NCBI RefSeq assembly: GCF_000177535.2
Contig: NC_015673.1
Location: 1,116,001-1,180,000, forward strand
Direction: 5' to 3'
Length of the DNA stretch: 64,000 bases
Origin: Corynebacterium resistens DSM 45100
Lineage (GTDB): Bacteria > Actinomycetota > Actinomycetes > Mycobacteriales > Mycobacteriaceae
The notes under the pieces are model-generated. The model saw only the letters and a program-made list of their open reading frames with translations, was not told where the DNA came from and ran no database searches. A program made the position numbers and the translations under genes. This document shows, in pieces, positions 47,356 to 61,504 of the stretch (positions are counted from its first letter, which is position 1; each line of letters begins with the position of its first letter).

Positions 47356-47373
47356 GCTGCACCTTCGCTCGAG
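47331..47373. terminator. Hairpin terminator between tyrS and the ABC transporter lipoprotein gene
   Basis: GCGAAGGTACAGC from the last repeat pairs with GCTGCACCTTCGC (47355-47367) around CACTA, with one mismatch. The genes converge here, and the hairpin was apparently built from the repeated tyrS end. No long T run on the plus strand. Confidence 0.65.
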
Positions 47374-47390
47374 TAGCGGTCTTGGGGAAA

Positions 47391-49106
47391 TTACTTCTCC
47401 CAGCCGATGTCTTGAACAGGGATGGTGGCAAACCCCTTAGGTCCGTAGTTCGCCAACCCTGGTTTAACTGCAATGATGTCGGGACCATTCGCGTATGGCA
47501 TGATGCCGTACTGCTTGAATGCTTCCTTTTCTAACTCATTTGCTCGCTCAATCTGCTTCTTCTCGTCACCGATCTTCTGCAGCTCGCGGATCTTCTTGTC
47601 GAATTCTTTGGTGCCGGTACCGGAGCGGTTCAGCTCGGAATTAGACATGTAGGTCTGGCCGAAGTAGGCCACGCCGAATGGGTCGCTCGAGTTGAATCCC
47701 ATGCCGAAGATATCAAAGTCGCGGTTCGTAACGATCTTGGAAAAGTCTGCAGATGGGCGCTCTTCAATCTTCAGATCAACTCCGATGTCCTTCATCATCT
47801 TCTGTAGGGCCGAAGCGCTTGCCTTCATGGTTTGGTTATCACCTGTCAGTGTGTAACGCAGGCTCAGTGGTTTGCCGCCCTTCTCACGGATACCGTTTGA
47901 GCCTTCCTTCCAGCCGGCTTCCTCTAGTAGTTTCTTTGCTTTCTCCGGATCGAACTTGACGACTTCGCCGAAGTTATCCTTGTAGCCTTCCTGAGTTCCA
48001 AAAAGTGCGAAGGATCCCGGCAGGGGCTCGCTGTAGTCCAGACCGTTGAAGCGAATTTCGGCCAGCTGAGCACGGTCAATGCCGGTCATGATGGCTTCGC
48101 GAACCTTAATGTCCCCCAGGTTAGGCGCCTTGGCGTTCAACATCTGCAAGTAGTTGGAGGGGCGCATTGCTGTGCGAATCTTCACCTTGTCACCCATTTG
48201 CTTCGCGACAGCGTAGCGCTCCCTGGTGCGCACTCCCGCGGCGTCGATCTCGCCAGCCTTGAGAGCGTTCAAACTAGCAGTATCTTCCATCTGGCGCATG
48301 ACAATGCGCTCCAGCTTTGCGGGCTCGCCCCACCACTTGTCATTACGGACGAAGGAAACTTCACCGCGGTTGAAGTCGACCTTCTCTACCTTGAACGGTC
48401 CGGCGCCCCACTCTGGGTGCAGCTTCTTGATGTAGTCATTATTAAACTGCGTGGCATCCTTCACCTGGATCGGAAGTAGCTGGTTAAAGAGGCCACCCCA
48501 CCATGGGTACTTCTGCTTGAAAGTCACCACGGCCTGGCGGTCGCTGTCGCCCTTCTTTACGGATTCGATGAGCTCGTACCCATCCGTCGAGGAAGGGGAG
48601 TACTCCTTGTTCTCACCGTTGTTGGCCTTCCAAGTGTTTTCGAAGGTCTTCCAGTCGATAGGCGTGCCGTCGTTGTACTGCGCGGCGTCATTAATGGTGT
48701 AGGTGACGACAGTCTTGCCGTCCTTTTCCTCGTCCTTGATGTCGGTGACGTAGTCCTTGTTCGGCTTGAGGTTGCCCTTGTCGTCAAACAGGACTACTTG
48801 CGGGTTGTACATGTCCCACACGTTCTTGGTGTACAACGTGCCATCACCATGGAACGGATTCTGCTGGTCCGAAATCTCGTCTGCCGGCAAGACAAGCTCG
48901 CCACCATCCTTCAGCTCGTCACGACCTTTCGGGTTGTAGTCGGAGGCGGCTACAGACTCATTGGTGGAACCTTCGCCCTTCTTCTTCTCACCACCGTTGC
49001 CGCCGCCACCGCATGCAGCCAGCGTGAGGGACGCCACTGCGATGGCTGCGATGGCCGCGTGGCGGGTATGGGTTCGCCCTAGTCCACGGGTGTTTGTGAT
49101 CTTCAT
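47391..49106 (-). CDS. Peptide ABC transporter substrate-binding lipoprotein (family 5)
   Basis: The 571-residue lipoprotein has an n-region with RTHTRH, the hydrophobic core AAIAAIAVASLTLAACGG with the lipobox LAAC, and a Gly/Lys linker, so it would be tethered to the membrane. The mature part matches OppA/DppA-type SBP_bac_5: GGELVLPADEISDQQNPF, the DDKGNLKPNKDYV segment, and REAIMTGIDRAQLAEIRFNG. The substrate is probably an oligopeptide, though nickel or glutathione carriers belong to the same family. The ATG at 49106 has GAGGAG upstream. It is the last gene after the permeases and ATPase, separated by 135 bases with a hairpin. Confidence 0.9.
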   Translation of the reverse strand: MKITNTRGLGRTHTRHAAIAAIAVASLTLAACGGGGNGGEKKKGEGSTNESVAASDYNPKGRDELKDGGELVLPADEISDQQNPFHGDGTLYTKNVWDMYNPQVVLFDDKGNLKPNKDYVTDIKDEEKDGKTVVTYTINDAAQYNDGTPIDWKTFENTWKANNGENKEYSPSSTDGYELIESVKKGDSDRQAVVTFKQKYPWWGGLFNQLLPIQVKDATQFNNDYIKKLHPEWGAGPFKVEKVDFNRGEVSFVRNDKWWGEPAKLERIVMRQMEDTASLNALKAGEIDAAGVRTRERYAVAKQMGDKVKIRTAMRPSNYLQMLNAKAPNLGDIKVREAIMTGIDRAQLAEIRFNGLDYSEPLPGSFALFGTQEGYKDNFGEVVKFDPEKAKKLLEEAGWKEGSNGIREKGGKPLSLRYTLTGDNQTMKASASALQKMMKDIGVDLKIEERPSADFSKIVTNRDFDIFGMGFNSSDPFGVAYFGQTYMSNSELNRSGTGTKEFDKKIRELQKIGDEKKQIERANELEKEAFKQYGIMPYANGPDIIAVKPGLANYGPKGFATIPVQDIGWEK

Positions 49107-49212
49107 AATCTCGCTCCTCTTGTCTCTCTGTTGGGTGGAGTGTGCCCAAACGTCAGGGTGTACTGGGGTACGGCGCGGCCGACAGGGACCATAGCGCCAC
49201 AACAGCACGAGG

Positions 49213-49228
49213 CGGAGGTTCACCTCCG
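49213..49228. promoter_or_regulatory. Intra-operonic palindrome before the substrate-binding protein gene
   Basis: CGGAGGT-TC-ACCTCCG is a perfect 7-base-arm inverted repeat between the ATPase stop and the lipoprotein start. Such hairpins often protect mRNA of the more abundant binding protein. No T run, so termination is less likely. Confidence 0.6.
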
Positions 49229-49241
49229 AAGTGATTTATCT

Positions 49242-51125
49242 TCATAGCAGCTTGTTCCTCTCCAGTCGCGGATCAGGGATCGGAATCGCACGCAGTAGCT
49301 TTTGTGTGTATTCGTGCTGTGGGTTGTCGAAGATCTCTTCGGTTATTCCTTGCTCGACGAACTCGCCCTTGTACATCACGGCCACGCGGTCTGAGAGGTG
49401 GCGGATGACCGAAAGGTCGTGGGCAACAAAGAGGTAAGAGATGCCCAGCTTGCGCTTTAGATCATCGAGCAGGTTGATCACACCGGCCTGGATGGAAACG
49501 TCTAGGGCAGATACCGGCTCATCCAGGACGATCAACTTGGGATTGGTCGCCAGTGCGCGTGCCAAACCGATGCGCTGACGTTGTCCGCCCGAAAAGGCAC
49601 CGGGGAAGCGGTCGACGTGGATGGCGTCAAGTCCCACAAGATCCATCAGCTCTTCTACTCGGGCGTCCACGTCCCCGCCGTAACCCAGGGAGTGGAGGGG
49701 CTCGGAAATCACTTCGCGAACCGTCATGCGTGGGTTAAGGGCACTCATTGGGTCTTGGAAGACAATCTGGATATCTTCGCGGGCCTTCAGGCGGTCTTTC
49801 TTGCTCATTTTTCCTGTATCGACGCCACATAGCTCAATCGTGGTGCCGTCCGCAGGGTCCAGTTCCATTACCTGAAGCAGGGTGGTGGTCTTGCCCGAAC
49901 CCGATTCACCCACGATGGCCATGCATTCCCCAGCGCGGATATCGAATCCCACATTTTTTACGGCTTGAACAGTACCGACTTTGCGCTTGACCAATGCACC
50001 CTTAGTGATGGCGAATTCCTTATTTAGGTTTTCCACCTTGAGGATCTCCTCGCGCTGCTCACGGGGCACGCCGGCAAACTTGTCTTCCGCAAGTTCGGGT
50101 TGCGGGTACATTTCCTTGCCGTCGATCTGGGAATTGTTCACTTCGGTCGCGCGAACGCACGCAACAGAGTGGTCCGCGTGGTCGGCCAGGGGAAGGAATG
50201 GTGGTTCAGCTTCTAAGCACTTGTCGATCTTGACTGGGCAACGGGCGGCGAAAGGACAACCGGGGGGCAGATCCACTACCACTGGTGGGGATCCTTGGAT
50301 GGGGGTCAATGGCCCTGCAGCTTGCTTGTCAACTCGGGGAGTGGAGCCTAGAAGGCCCACGGTGTATGGCATCTTTGGGTCTTCGAAGGTGGTGACAACA
50401 TCCGCCTTTTCCACAGGTCGGCCGGCGTACATCACCAGAACGTCGTCCGCCATGCCGGCGACCACACCCATGTCATGGGTGATCATGATGGAGGCTGCAC
50501 CGGTTTCGCGCTGAGCCACGCGAATGACATCTAGGATCTGTGCCTGAATCGTCACGTCGAGGGCCGTGGTGGGTTCATCACAGATGAGGACCTTTGGCTT
50601 GTTGGCAATTGCCATGGCGATGACGGCGCGTTGGCGCATGCCACCGGAGAATTGGTGAGGGAATGAGCGGACTCGTTTGTCCGGTTCGGGGATGCCCACC
50701 AGGTCCAGTAGTTCTACCGCTTGGTCCCATGCTGCCTTTTTGGACACATTCTGGTGACATTGGATTGCTTCCACGAGCTGGTGCCCGATGCTGAAGACAG
50801 GGGTCAGCGCGGATAGTGGATCCTGAAAAATCATGCCGATACCGGCGCCACGGACGGAAGTCAGCTGCTTGTCGCTAAGCCCGATGAGCTCTTGGCCATC
50901 AAATTGCACCGAGCCTTCGACCTTGGCGTAATCGGGAAGCAAACCCATTACTGCCAGCGAGGTCACTGATTTGCCGGAACCGGATTCGCCGACGATTCCT
51001 AAAGTGCGGCCGGGGTGCAGGTCAAAGTCCACACCACGCACAGCACGGACCAGGCCGGATTCTGATGGAAAGGTGACGTTGAGGTCGCGGACGGAAAGGA
51101 TTGGCGAGGTAGTGGAGTGCGTCAT
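49242..51125 (-). CDS. Peptide ABC transporter, fused double ATPase (DppD-DppF type)
   Basis: The 627-residue protein joins two ABC ATPase domains that are separate in most Gram-negative bacteria. Domain 1 (about 1-265) has [16 protein letters not shown] and [11 protein letters not shown] and ends in the oligopeptide-type motif [14 protein letters not shown]. Domain 2 (about 345-605) has [31 protein letters not shown] and [10 protein letters not shown]. It powers import with the two permeases. Its start overlaps the upstream permease stop by four bases (ATGA). Fused forms are common in actinobacteria. Confidence 0.93.
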   Translation of the reverse strand: MTHSTTSPILSVRDLNVTFPSESGLVRAVRGVDFDLHPGRTLGIVGESGSGKSVTSLAVMGLLPDYAKVEGSVQFDGQELIGLSDKQLTSVRGAGIGMIFQDPLSALTPVFSIGHQLVEAIQCHQNVSKKAAWDQAVELLDLVGIPEPDKRVRSFPHQFSGGMRQRAVIAMAIANKPKVLICDEPTTALDVTIQAQILDVIRVAQRETGAASIMITHDMGVVAGMADDVLVMYAGRPVEKADVVTTFEDPKMPYTVGLLGSTPRVDKQAAGPLTPIQGSPPVVVDLPPGCPFAARCPVKIDKCLEAEPPFLPLADHADHSVACVRATEVNNSQIDGKEMYPQPELAEDKFAGVPREQREEILKVENLNKEFAITKGALVKRKVGTVQAVKNVGFDIRAGECMAIVGESGSGKTTTLLQVMELDPADGTTIELCGVDTGKMSKKDRLKAREDIQIVFQDPMSALNPRMTVREVISEPLHSLGYGGDVDARVEELMDLVGLDAIHVDRFPGAFSGGQRQRIGLARALATNPKLIVLDEPVSALDVSIQAGVINLLDDLKRKLGISYLFVAHDLSVIRHLSDRVAVMYKGEFVEQGITEEIFDNPQHEYTQKLLRAIPIPDPRLERNKLL

Positions 51126-52066
51126 GCTCGGCCTCCCGCGTTGGAGTTCGGATCGAGGGCATCACGTAAACCATCGGCGATAAAAGCCATGGAAACGGTC
51201 AGCAAGGTAAGGGTGATGGCGGGATAGTAGAACTGCCAAGGGCTAGCCTCTAGCGAGTTAGCACCGCTTTGAAGCAACGTGCCCAGGGAAACATCGGGGA
51301 GCTTCACACCCAGGCCGAGGAAGGATAGAGCTGTCTCCGCGACAACGGTGGTGACCACACCGAGTGCGAATTGGATGATGAGTAGTGAGCCAATGTTGGG
51401 AATGATGTGACGAATGATGGTCTTTGCCTTGGATACGCCCATGTAGCGGGCTGCGGTGACGTAATCGTTCTCGCGTACAGATAGGGCCAGCGACCAAATG
51501 ACACGGGCGGGATACATCCAGCCGAAGGCGATCAAAACCACAATGAGGATCTTCCAATCGCCCTTAGCATCGCTGGTAATCAGTGCGATCAGCAGGAAGG
51601 ACGGAATCGCCAGCAGGAAGTGGATCACTCCAAGGATGATCTTCTCTACTGGACCGCCGTAAAGGGCAGCACCGGCGCCGATGAGGGCAGACAGCACACT
51701 TGTTGCCAGCGAAACTAGCACTGCGATGATCAGAGATCGGCCGAGGCCGTGAACGGTCTGGGCGTACAAGTCGTGTCCGCCGTCTGTGGTGCCGAAGATA
51801 TGCTCTGGTCCTGGCTCGGTTGCGAGGTTTAAGAAGTCGGGCTCGTCGTACGACCACTGGCTAAACATCCCGCCGAGCAGAGACATGAGAATGAGCGCGA
51901 TGAAGATCAGCAAGCCAACCACCGCGAGTTTGTTGCGCAAAAAGCGCCGGCCGTAGAGTTTTAGTTTGCTGTTCTTGGAGCGTTTGTCGCGCTTTGTGTC
52001 CACGGCCCCGATTACGCGACTATCGCTGTCGGGGCGCTTGAGGTCTGTGAGATTTTGGTTGGTCAT
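51122..52066 (-). CDS. Peptide ABC transporter permease (DppC type)
   Basis: The 314-residue inner-membrane permease has the OppC_N helix near residues 45-70 (RFLRNKLAVVGLLIFIALIL), HIFGTTDGGHDLYAQTVHGL, and about five more TM helices. The EAA-type loop for the ATPase is ARYMGVSKAKTIIRHIIPN. It begins one base after the partner permease stop and overlaps the ATPase start. Uptake substrate by family is oligopeptides. Confidence 0.92.
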   Translation of the reverse strand: MTNQNLTDLKRPDSDSRVIGAVDTKRDKRSKNSKLKLYGRRFLRNKLAVVGLLIFIALILMSLLGGMFSQWSYDEPDFLNLATEPGPEHIFGTTDGGHDLYAQTVHGLGRSLIIAVLVSLATSVLSALIGAGAALYGGPVEKIILGVIHFLLAIPSFLLIALITSDAKGDWKILIVVLIAFGWMYPARVIWSLALSVRENDYVTAARYMGVSKAKTIIRHIIPNIGSLLIIQFALGVVTTVVAETALSFLGLGVKLPDVSLGTLLQSGANSLEASPWQFYYPAITLTLLTVSMAFIADGLRDALDPNSNAGGRA

Positions 52067-52067
52067 G

Positions 52068-53051
52068 TTAGCTCACCCTTACTCGTGGGTCGAGGGCCAC
52101 AACTACGAGGTCGGCCAAGATTGCGGAGACCGCGACCATGAGCGCACCGAACGCTGCCACGGCGACGGCCCCGTGTACGTCGTTTTTCGAGATGGTCTCC
52201 AAGAAGTATTGGCCCATTCCGCGCCAGGCGAAGATGCGCTCCGTCATGACGGCGCCGGTGAAGATTCCAGGAACCGAGAAAGCGACCGAAGTGGCCACGG
52301 GAATGATTGAGGTACGTAGGGCGTGCTTCCGGATAGCCTGGCCACGAGTCAACCCTTTGGCCCGGGCGGTGCGGACATAGTCGGCGCCGAGGTTGTCCAG
52401 CAACAGGGAGCGCTGCATCATGTGATAGCCCGCGTAAGTGATGATCACCAGAGAAATCGTGGGGAGCGCGAGGTGCTGCAGAGTATCAATCAGTTTGGGG
52501 AAGAACCCATGCACATCAGGATCAGATGCGCCGGTAACGAAAAAGACGCGCTTTCCGGCTTTTTCATTGATCTTCAATGCCAGCGCCACAACGACGAGGG
52601 AAGCCACCACGACGTGCACGTTCATTGTAATGATCGAGATTCCCTGCCAGATGCGGTCGCCGATTTTGTATTGACGCGAGGCCGTGTACACACCGACAGC
52701 CACACCCAAGATGACCGAGATGATGGTGGCCAACAGTAATAGTTCTGCGGATACCCAAATGCGGTATCCGATCTCAGAGTTAACTGGAACCCCCACCGGT
52801 GACTCGCCCCAATCCCAGTGGAAAAGGATGCCGCAGAGCCAATTCCACCACCGTTCCAGCAAGGGTGTTTCTGGAGAAAGGTTGTGAGCGGCCAGTTGGC
52901 GGTTGACTTCTTCTGGCGACAAAGGAGGGCGCCGACCCACGTAGTTGGATCGCGGATCGAGAAACAGCGATGCCAAGAAATACGTGAGATTCGTTGCGAG
53001 AAAAATGACTAGCAGCCAAGTCAGTACTTTCTTGGCTAAGTATTTGATCAT
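52068..53051 (-). CDS. Peptide ABC transporter permease (DppB type)
   Basis: This is the first gene of the transporter operon and gives 327 residues from the ATG at 53051 (MIKYLAKKVLTWLLVIFLAT). The first TM helix is followed by an external segment, then five further helices, with the EAA loop ARAKGLTRGQAIRKHALRTS. An open extension to a TTG at 53171 adds 40 residues with no ribosome binding site and a non-membrane character, so I left it out. The ribosome binding site for 53051 is also weak. The upstream region leads to the rRNA operon. Confidence 0.88.
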   Translation of the reverse strand: MIKYLAKKVLTWLLVIFLATNLTYFLASLFLDPRSNYVGRRPPLSPEEVNRQLAAHNLSPETPLLERWWNWLCGILFHWDWGESPVGVPVNSEIGYRIWVSAELLLLATIISVILGVAVGVYTASRQYKIGDRIWQGISIITMNVHVVVASLVVVALALKINEKAGKRVFFVTGASDPDVHGFFPKLIDTLQHLALPTISLVIITYAGYHMMQRSLLLDNLGADYVRTARAKGLTRGQAIRKHALRTSIIPVATSVAFSVPGIFTGAVMTERIFAWRGMGQYFLETISKNDVHGAVAVAAFGALMVAVSAILADLVVVALDPRVRVS

Positions 53052-53538
53052 CAGCGACGACTTTTCTACTGGGTTACGAAGTACTCGCACGATCACAACC
53101 GGTAGGCCGTAATCGCGTTGCGTTTCGAATTCGCCGTGAACTGCTTCTCGTGTCGCAGTGAATCGCGCCAAAACGGCAGTTCACAACCAATACGATCGCG
53201 GTAGAGCAATAGTTACCAGCAGGTGAACTGCGCCTGTGTCAGTTTGGAAATAAAACTTCCCGAAAACCGGCGAAATCCTCATAATCGCTGAACGTTAGGG
53301 GGTGCCTACCCGCTACCAGCACAGACTGCCCCTCCCGTTTCTCGCCACTTCCCAACCGCTGCTCGTCGCTTTGGGCATTGTTTTATTCCTATACCCCTAT
53401 TGATGACGCCAACCCGCCACACTTACGCAACAGGCGCCACCTCTGGCCCCAAGCCGTGGCGGGGCTTCTTTGTGTTGTGACGCCAGCGTTGTTGTTGCCG
53501 GGGTAGAGCCGGCGTGGTGTGTGGTCGGGTTGGTGGTG

Positions 53539-53708
53539 TTGTTGCCGGGGTAGGGCCGGCGTGGAATGTTGTTGGTTCAGATTGTTGCTGGGGTTGGCGG
53601 CCGTTGTTGTTGGGGTGGTGGTGCTGTTGCCGGGGTAGAGCCGGCGTGGTGTGTTGTTGGCTCAGATTGTTGCTGGGGTTGGCGGCCGTTGTTGTTGGGG
53701 TGGTGGTG
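53539..53708. repeat. 85-bp tandem repeat, G/T-rich, two main copies
   Basis: Copies 53539-53623 and 53624-53708 share GTTGCCGGGGTAG(A/G)GCCGGCGTGG, then a TTCAGATTGTTGCTGGGG-like core and GGCGGCCGTTGTTGTTGGGG. A partial copy precedes (from 53492), and a 17-bp sub-repeat (GTTGTTGGGGTGGTGGT) continues to about 53745. Many GG and GGGG runs could form G-quadruplexes on the plus strand. Confidence 0.9.
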
Positions 53709-53991
53709 TTGTTGGGGTGGTGGTGTTGTTGGGGTGGTGGCGCTGTTGGGTGGTCGGGTTGGCGGCGTTGTTGTTGGCGTGGTGTGTTGTTGGGTTGGTG
53801 GTGTTTTGTGTGTGTGAGCTGGGGATTTGTGGTTGTTGTGGGGTGTGTGTAGATTTATCGGAGTCAGCGCGACGAGCTGAGCTGCTGGTTTGCTTGGTTG
53901 TGGGTGAGTGTGGTTTGGTTGGTTGTTGTTGTCCTAGAGTTTGTGGACACCGTGTTGCCCTGTGCAGTGTGGGGTGGTGTTTACCCGGATT

Positions 53992-54020
53992 TTGTTTTTT
54001 GTTTGGGTCTAGGTTACACT
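53992..54020 (+). promoter_or_regulatory. Candidate rRNA operon promoter
   Basis: TTGTTT (53992-53997), a 17-base spacer, and TACACT (54015-54020) with an extended GGT before it form a good sigma-A promoter. It lies about 65 bases before the boxA-like motif and about 570 bases before 16S. Further promoters upstream are possible but not evident. Confidence 0.6.
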
Positions 54021-54086
54021 GTGTTTCCGTCGCAACGGTTCATTCCTTAAGTTTTTTGTTTTGGGGTGTGGTTGTTGTGTGCGAGT

Positions 54087-54106
54087 GTTGTTTGAGAACT
54101 CAATAG
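54087..54106 (+). promoter_or_regulatory. boxA-like antitermination/processing motif before 16S
   Basis: GTTGTTTGAGAACTCAATAG matches the actinobacterial pre-rRNA element GTTTGAGAACT. The same core recurs in the 16S-23S spacer, which supports a role in rRNA antitermination. Confidence 0.7.
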
Positions 54107-54588
54107 CGTGATGAACCAAAACCTTTTGTGTTTTATGTCCATCAAGTGTTTTGCCATGACATGCATTCATGCTTTTGTTGGTGTGGGTGTGTCGGTGTTG
54201 ACAGGGCATGCGTACTACATGTTGTGTGTGGTGCCTGGGTGACTTTGTGTGGGGTGTGATACCAGCATCCTGTGGTTGTTTGGGTTGTCGTGTGTTTTTG
54301 TGTTGTGGTGGTTGTGCCGGTCGTGTGGTAACTCGCACGGTGATGCTTCATGGTGCATGCAGTGGTTGTGTGTGTTGTGGGGTTGGTATGAATTGTAATC
54401 AGTCATGCTCTTGTTTTTGGGGTGTGGTTGTCTGCTTGATTGGATGATTGAAAGGTTTTTTGTGTGTTGGTGAGGTCACCCCCGTGGCCGTTTGGAGCTG
54501 ATACACGTTTTTTGATTGTTTTTTGATCAGTAGTTCTTATTTTGTTTTTTTGCCAGAGTATTTTGGCTCTTTGTTGGGCTTTTTGGCT

Positions 54589-59591
<5,003 letters not shown>

Positions 59592-59868
59592 AAACCCACC
59601 ACCAACAGGTTACGTGGGGATACAAACTCAATCTGAGTGTTGAGTGTTGTGCATCATCATACTTGTCGTGCAATGTAGATAGATACACGGTCGTAGCTAT
59701 CACAACACACCAACCACGACACACTCTGCGTGTGTGAGGTGTGAACATTGAAAAGAGTGTGTACTCGCGTCTGTTATGCAGTGTCTGGAATACCACGGCA
59801 CACCACCAAACCACCTGGTCTTTGTGGCCGGTGTTGAGTGTGTGGGTGTGTTTGGGTTCCTGATGTTT

Positions 59869-59988
59869 TTGTCGGTGGTTTTTGCGATGGGGTCACGCCC
59901 GGTCCCTTTCCGAACCCGGAAGCTAAGCCTATCCGCGCCGATGGTACTGCACTCGGGAGGGTGTGGGAGAGTAGGTCGCCGCCGGCAT
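59869..59988 (+). rRNA. rrf: 5S ribosomal RNA
   Basis: CCCGGTCCCTTTCCGAACCC and GGAAGCTAAGCC plus GCGCCGATGGTACTGC are diagnostic. Helix I is TGTCGGTGG with CCGCCGGCA, which defines the ends. A typical 120 bases. It lies about 277 bases after 23S and before a strong hairpin terminator. Confidence 0.96.
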
Positions 59989-60004
59989 CACAACCTAAAG
60001 AATG

Positions 60005-60098
60005 GTGCGGGGTATGTCTTGCAACTGTTGAAGTTGATGGTCTGAGTTCTCTCAGGTCGGATATTTCACGAGCTTGCAGGACGTACCCCGCATTTTTG
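60005..60098 (+). terminator. Terminator of the rRNA operon
   Basis: TGCGGGGTATGTCTTGCA (60006-60023) pairs with the TGCAGGACGTACCCCGCA arm ending at 60092 with G-T wobbles and is followed by TTTTT. The long loop holds a second hairpin CTGAG-TTCT-CTCAG. No tRNA follows. Confidence 0.93.
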
Positions 60099-60254
60099 TA
60101 CGTTAGGGCAGATTCGGGTCTCCGTCCGGTGTATCGATAGCCCGATTAATGCGGTCCCTAGGACAATATGTTCGCCGTTACCTCTACAATGGTAGTCGGC
60201 TCAACCGGCGCGGACTTTGCCGGAATAAATGAAAAGCGAAAGGCTCGTATTCGA

Positions 60255-61403
60255 ATGTCTGAACACTCCGACGGTTCCCGTCGCCGCAATGGTGGCGGGC
60301 GTGGACCTCGTGGCAACTCTGATCGTGGATTTGGTTCTCGGGGACGTGACGGTCGGCGCGGAGATAGCCGTGGTCGGGGGTCCCGAGATCGCGAGGAGTT
60401 CCGTGGGGAGGGACGCGGTGGACGTCGTAGTGAAGGGGGCTGGGGCGACCGTCGTCGCAATGACAACAGGCGCGGCGAAGGCAAATGGGAGGACAAGCGC
60501 CACGGCGACGGCCGGAAGCGTTTCGAGAATGACGGCCGGAAGCGTTACGAAGGCGACGGTCGGAAGCGCTACGACAGTGACGGCGGAAATAGGGAGCAGG
60601 GGCACGGCCGCCGCAACGGCTTTAAATCCAACCGTGGTGGGCAGCAACAGCGCAACCGCCACCAGCACGCAGGTCCGCAGCGCAGTGGCTACCGTGAAGA
60701 ACGTATTAATAAGCGCATCAACGAGCCTTCTGTTCCCAATGACATCGATCCTAAGGATTTGGATCCGTCGGTTCGTCAGGAGCTGCGCAGTCTTTCCAAG
60801 GACAACGCGGACATGGTGGCTAAGCACCTCATCATGACTGCGTTGCTGCTCGACGAGAAGCCAAATGAGGCGCTCGCGCATGCTCGTGCTGCCAAGGACC
60901 GTGCCGGCCGAGTGGCTGTCGCTCGTGAGACGTGCGGTATCGCCGCTTATCACGCTGGGGAGTGGAAAGAAGCCATCGCAGAGCTGCGTGCGGCGCGTCG
61001 TATGTCCGGCGGTCCCGGCATGCTGGCTGTGTTGGCCGACGCCGAACGTGGCCTCGGACGTCCCGATAAGGCGCTCGAAGTGGCCAATGAATTTGATATC
61101 TCCGAGCTCGATGATGAATCCCAGGTTGAGCTAGCCATCGTAGTTGCCGGCGCACATTCCGATATGGCACAGCATGAGGAGGCCGTATTGGCGCTAGAGC
61201 CGCAATTGGGTAACACCCATGCTCCACAAATCACCCAGATGCGACTGTTTTACGCGTATGCTGATGCACTTCTTGAGGTCGGGCGCCTGCAAGAAGCGAA
61301 GGAATGGTTCACCAAGGCAGGGAAGCTCGATGAGGAAAAGTTCCTTGATATCGAGGACCGTCTTGCGGAGATCGATCAACGCGCCCACGGCAGCGAAAGC
61401 TAG
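60255..61403 (+). CDS. TPR-like protein with Arg/Gly-rich N-terminus (Rv1691-type)
   Basis: The 382-residue product has two parts. Residues 1-170 are almost only Arg, Gly, Asp, Glu, Asn and Lys, including RG/RGG boxes and three DGRKR(F/Y) units (NDGRKRYEGDGRKRYDSDGG). From about 190 on it is a soluble helical repeat domain with TPR-like pairs (ALAHARAAKDRAGRVAVAR, AIAELRAARRMSGGPGM, LLEVGRLQEAKEWFTKAG). Its position before the HAD gene and tlyA matches Rv1691 of M. tuberculosis. Such RG-rich tails often bind RNA, which is inference here. The ATG at 60255 has GAAAGG eleven bases before; the frame stays open to 60168. Confidence 0.85.
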   Translation: MSEHSDGSRRRNGGGRGPRGNSDRGFGSRGRDGRRGDSRGRGSRDREEFRGEGRGGRRSEGGWGDRRRNDNRRGEGKWEDKRHGDGRKRFENDGRKRYEGDGRKRYDSDGGNREQGHGRRNGFKSNRGGQQQRNRHQHAGPQRSGYREERINKRINEPSVPNDIDPKDLDPSVRQELRSLSKDNADMVAKHLIMTALLLDEKPNEALAHARAAKDRAGRVAVARETCGIAAYHAGEWKEAIAELRAARRMSGGPGMLAVLADAERGLGRPDKALEVANEFDISELDDESQVELAIVVAGAHSDMAQHEEAVLALEPQLGNTHAPQITQMRLFYAYADALLEVGRLQEAKEWFTKAGKLDEEKFLDIEDRLAEIDQRAHGSES

Positions 61404-61504
61404 GGCGTAACGACCCTAGCTGTGCCAATACCCAGCTCCTTATCAGCGGTTATCCCATCGGGAAGCCTCAATCTCCGATAGTTCGAAGGCGGCGAATTAC
61501 CCTC

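Larger units (their letters stand above)
53052..54588. other. Long intergenic and rRNA leader region, strongly G/T-rich
   Basis: About 1.5 kb hold no credible gene. 53052-53460 is ordinary sequence with a possible small hairpin GCCCC/GGGGC near 53442-53461. From 53480 to about 53820 the plus strand is almost only G and T, with an 85-bp tandem repeat. Open frames there encode Trp/Cys/Val/Gly-only products and are artefacts of composition. From 53990 on lie the rRNA promoter and the pre-rRNA leader with a boxA-like motif. Confidence 0.7.

Noticed and set aside
53514..54106. Trp/Cys/Val-rich plus-strand open frames
   Set aside because: They arise from G/T-only repeats that lack stop codons; composition is unlike any protein and there are no ribosome binding sites.
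54198..54226. TTGACA at 54198 as a second rRNA promoter
   Set aside because: No acceptable -10 at 16-18 bases (GTTGTG at 54221); the promoter at 53992-54020 is better.
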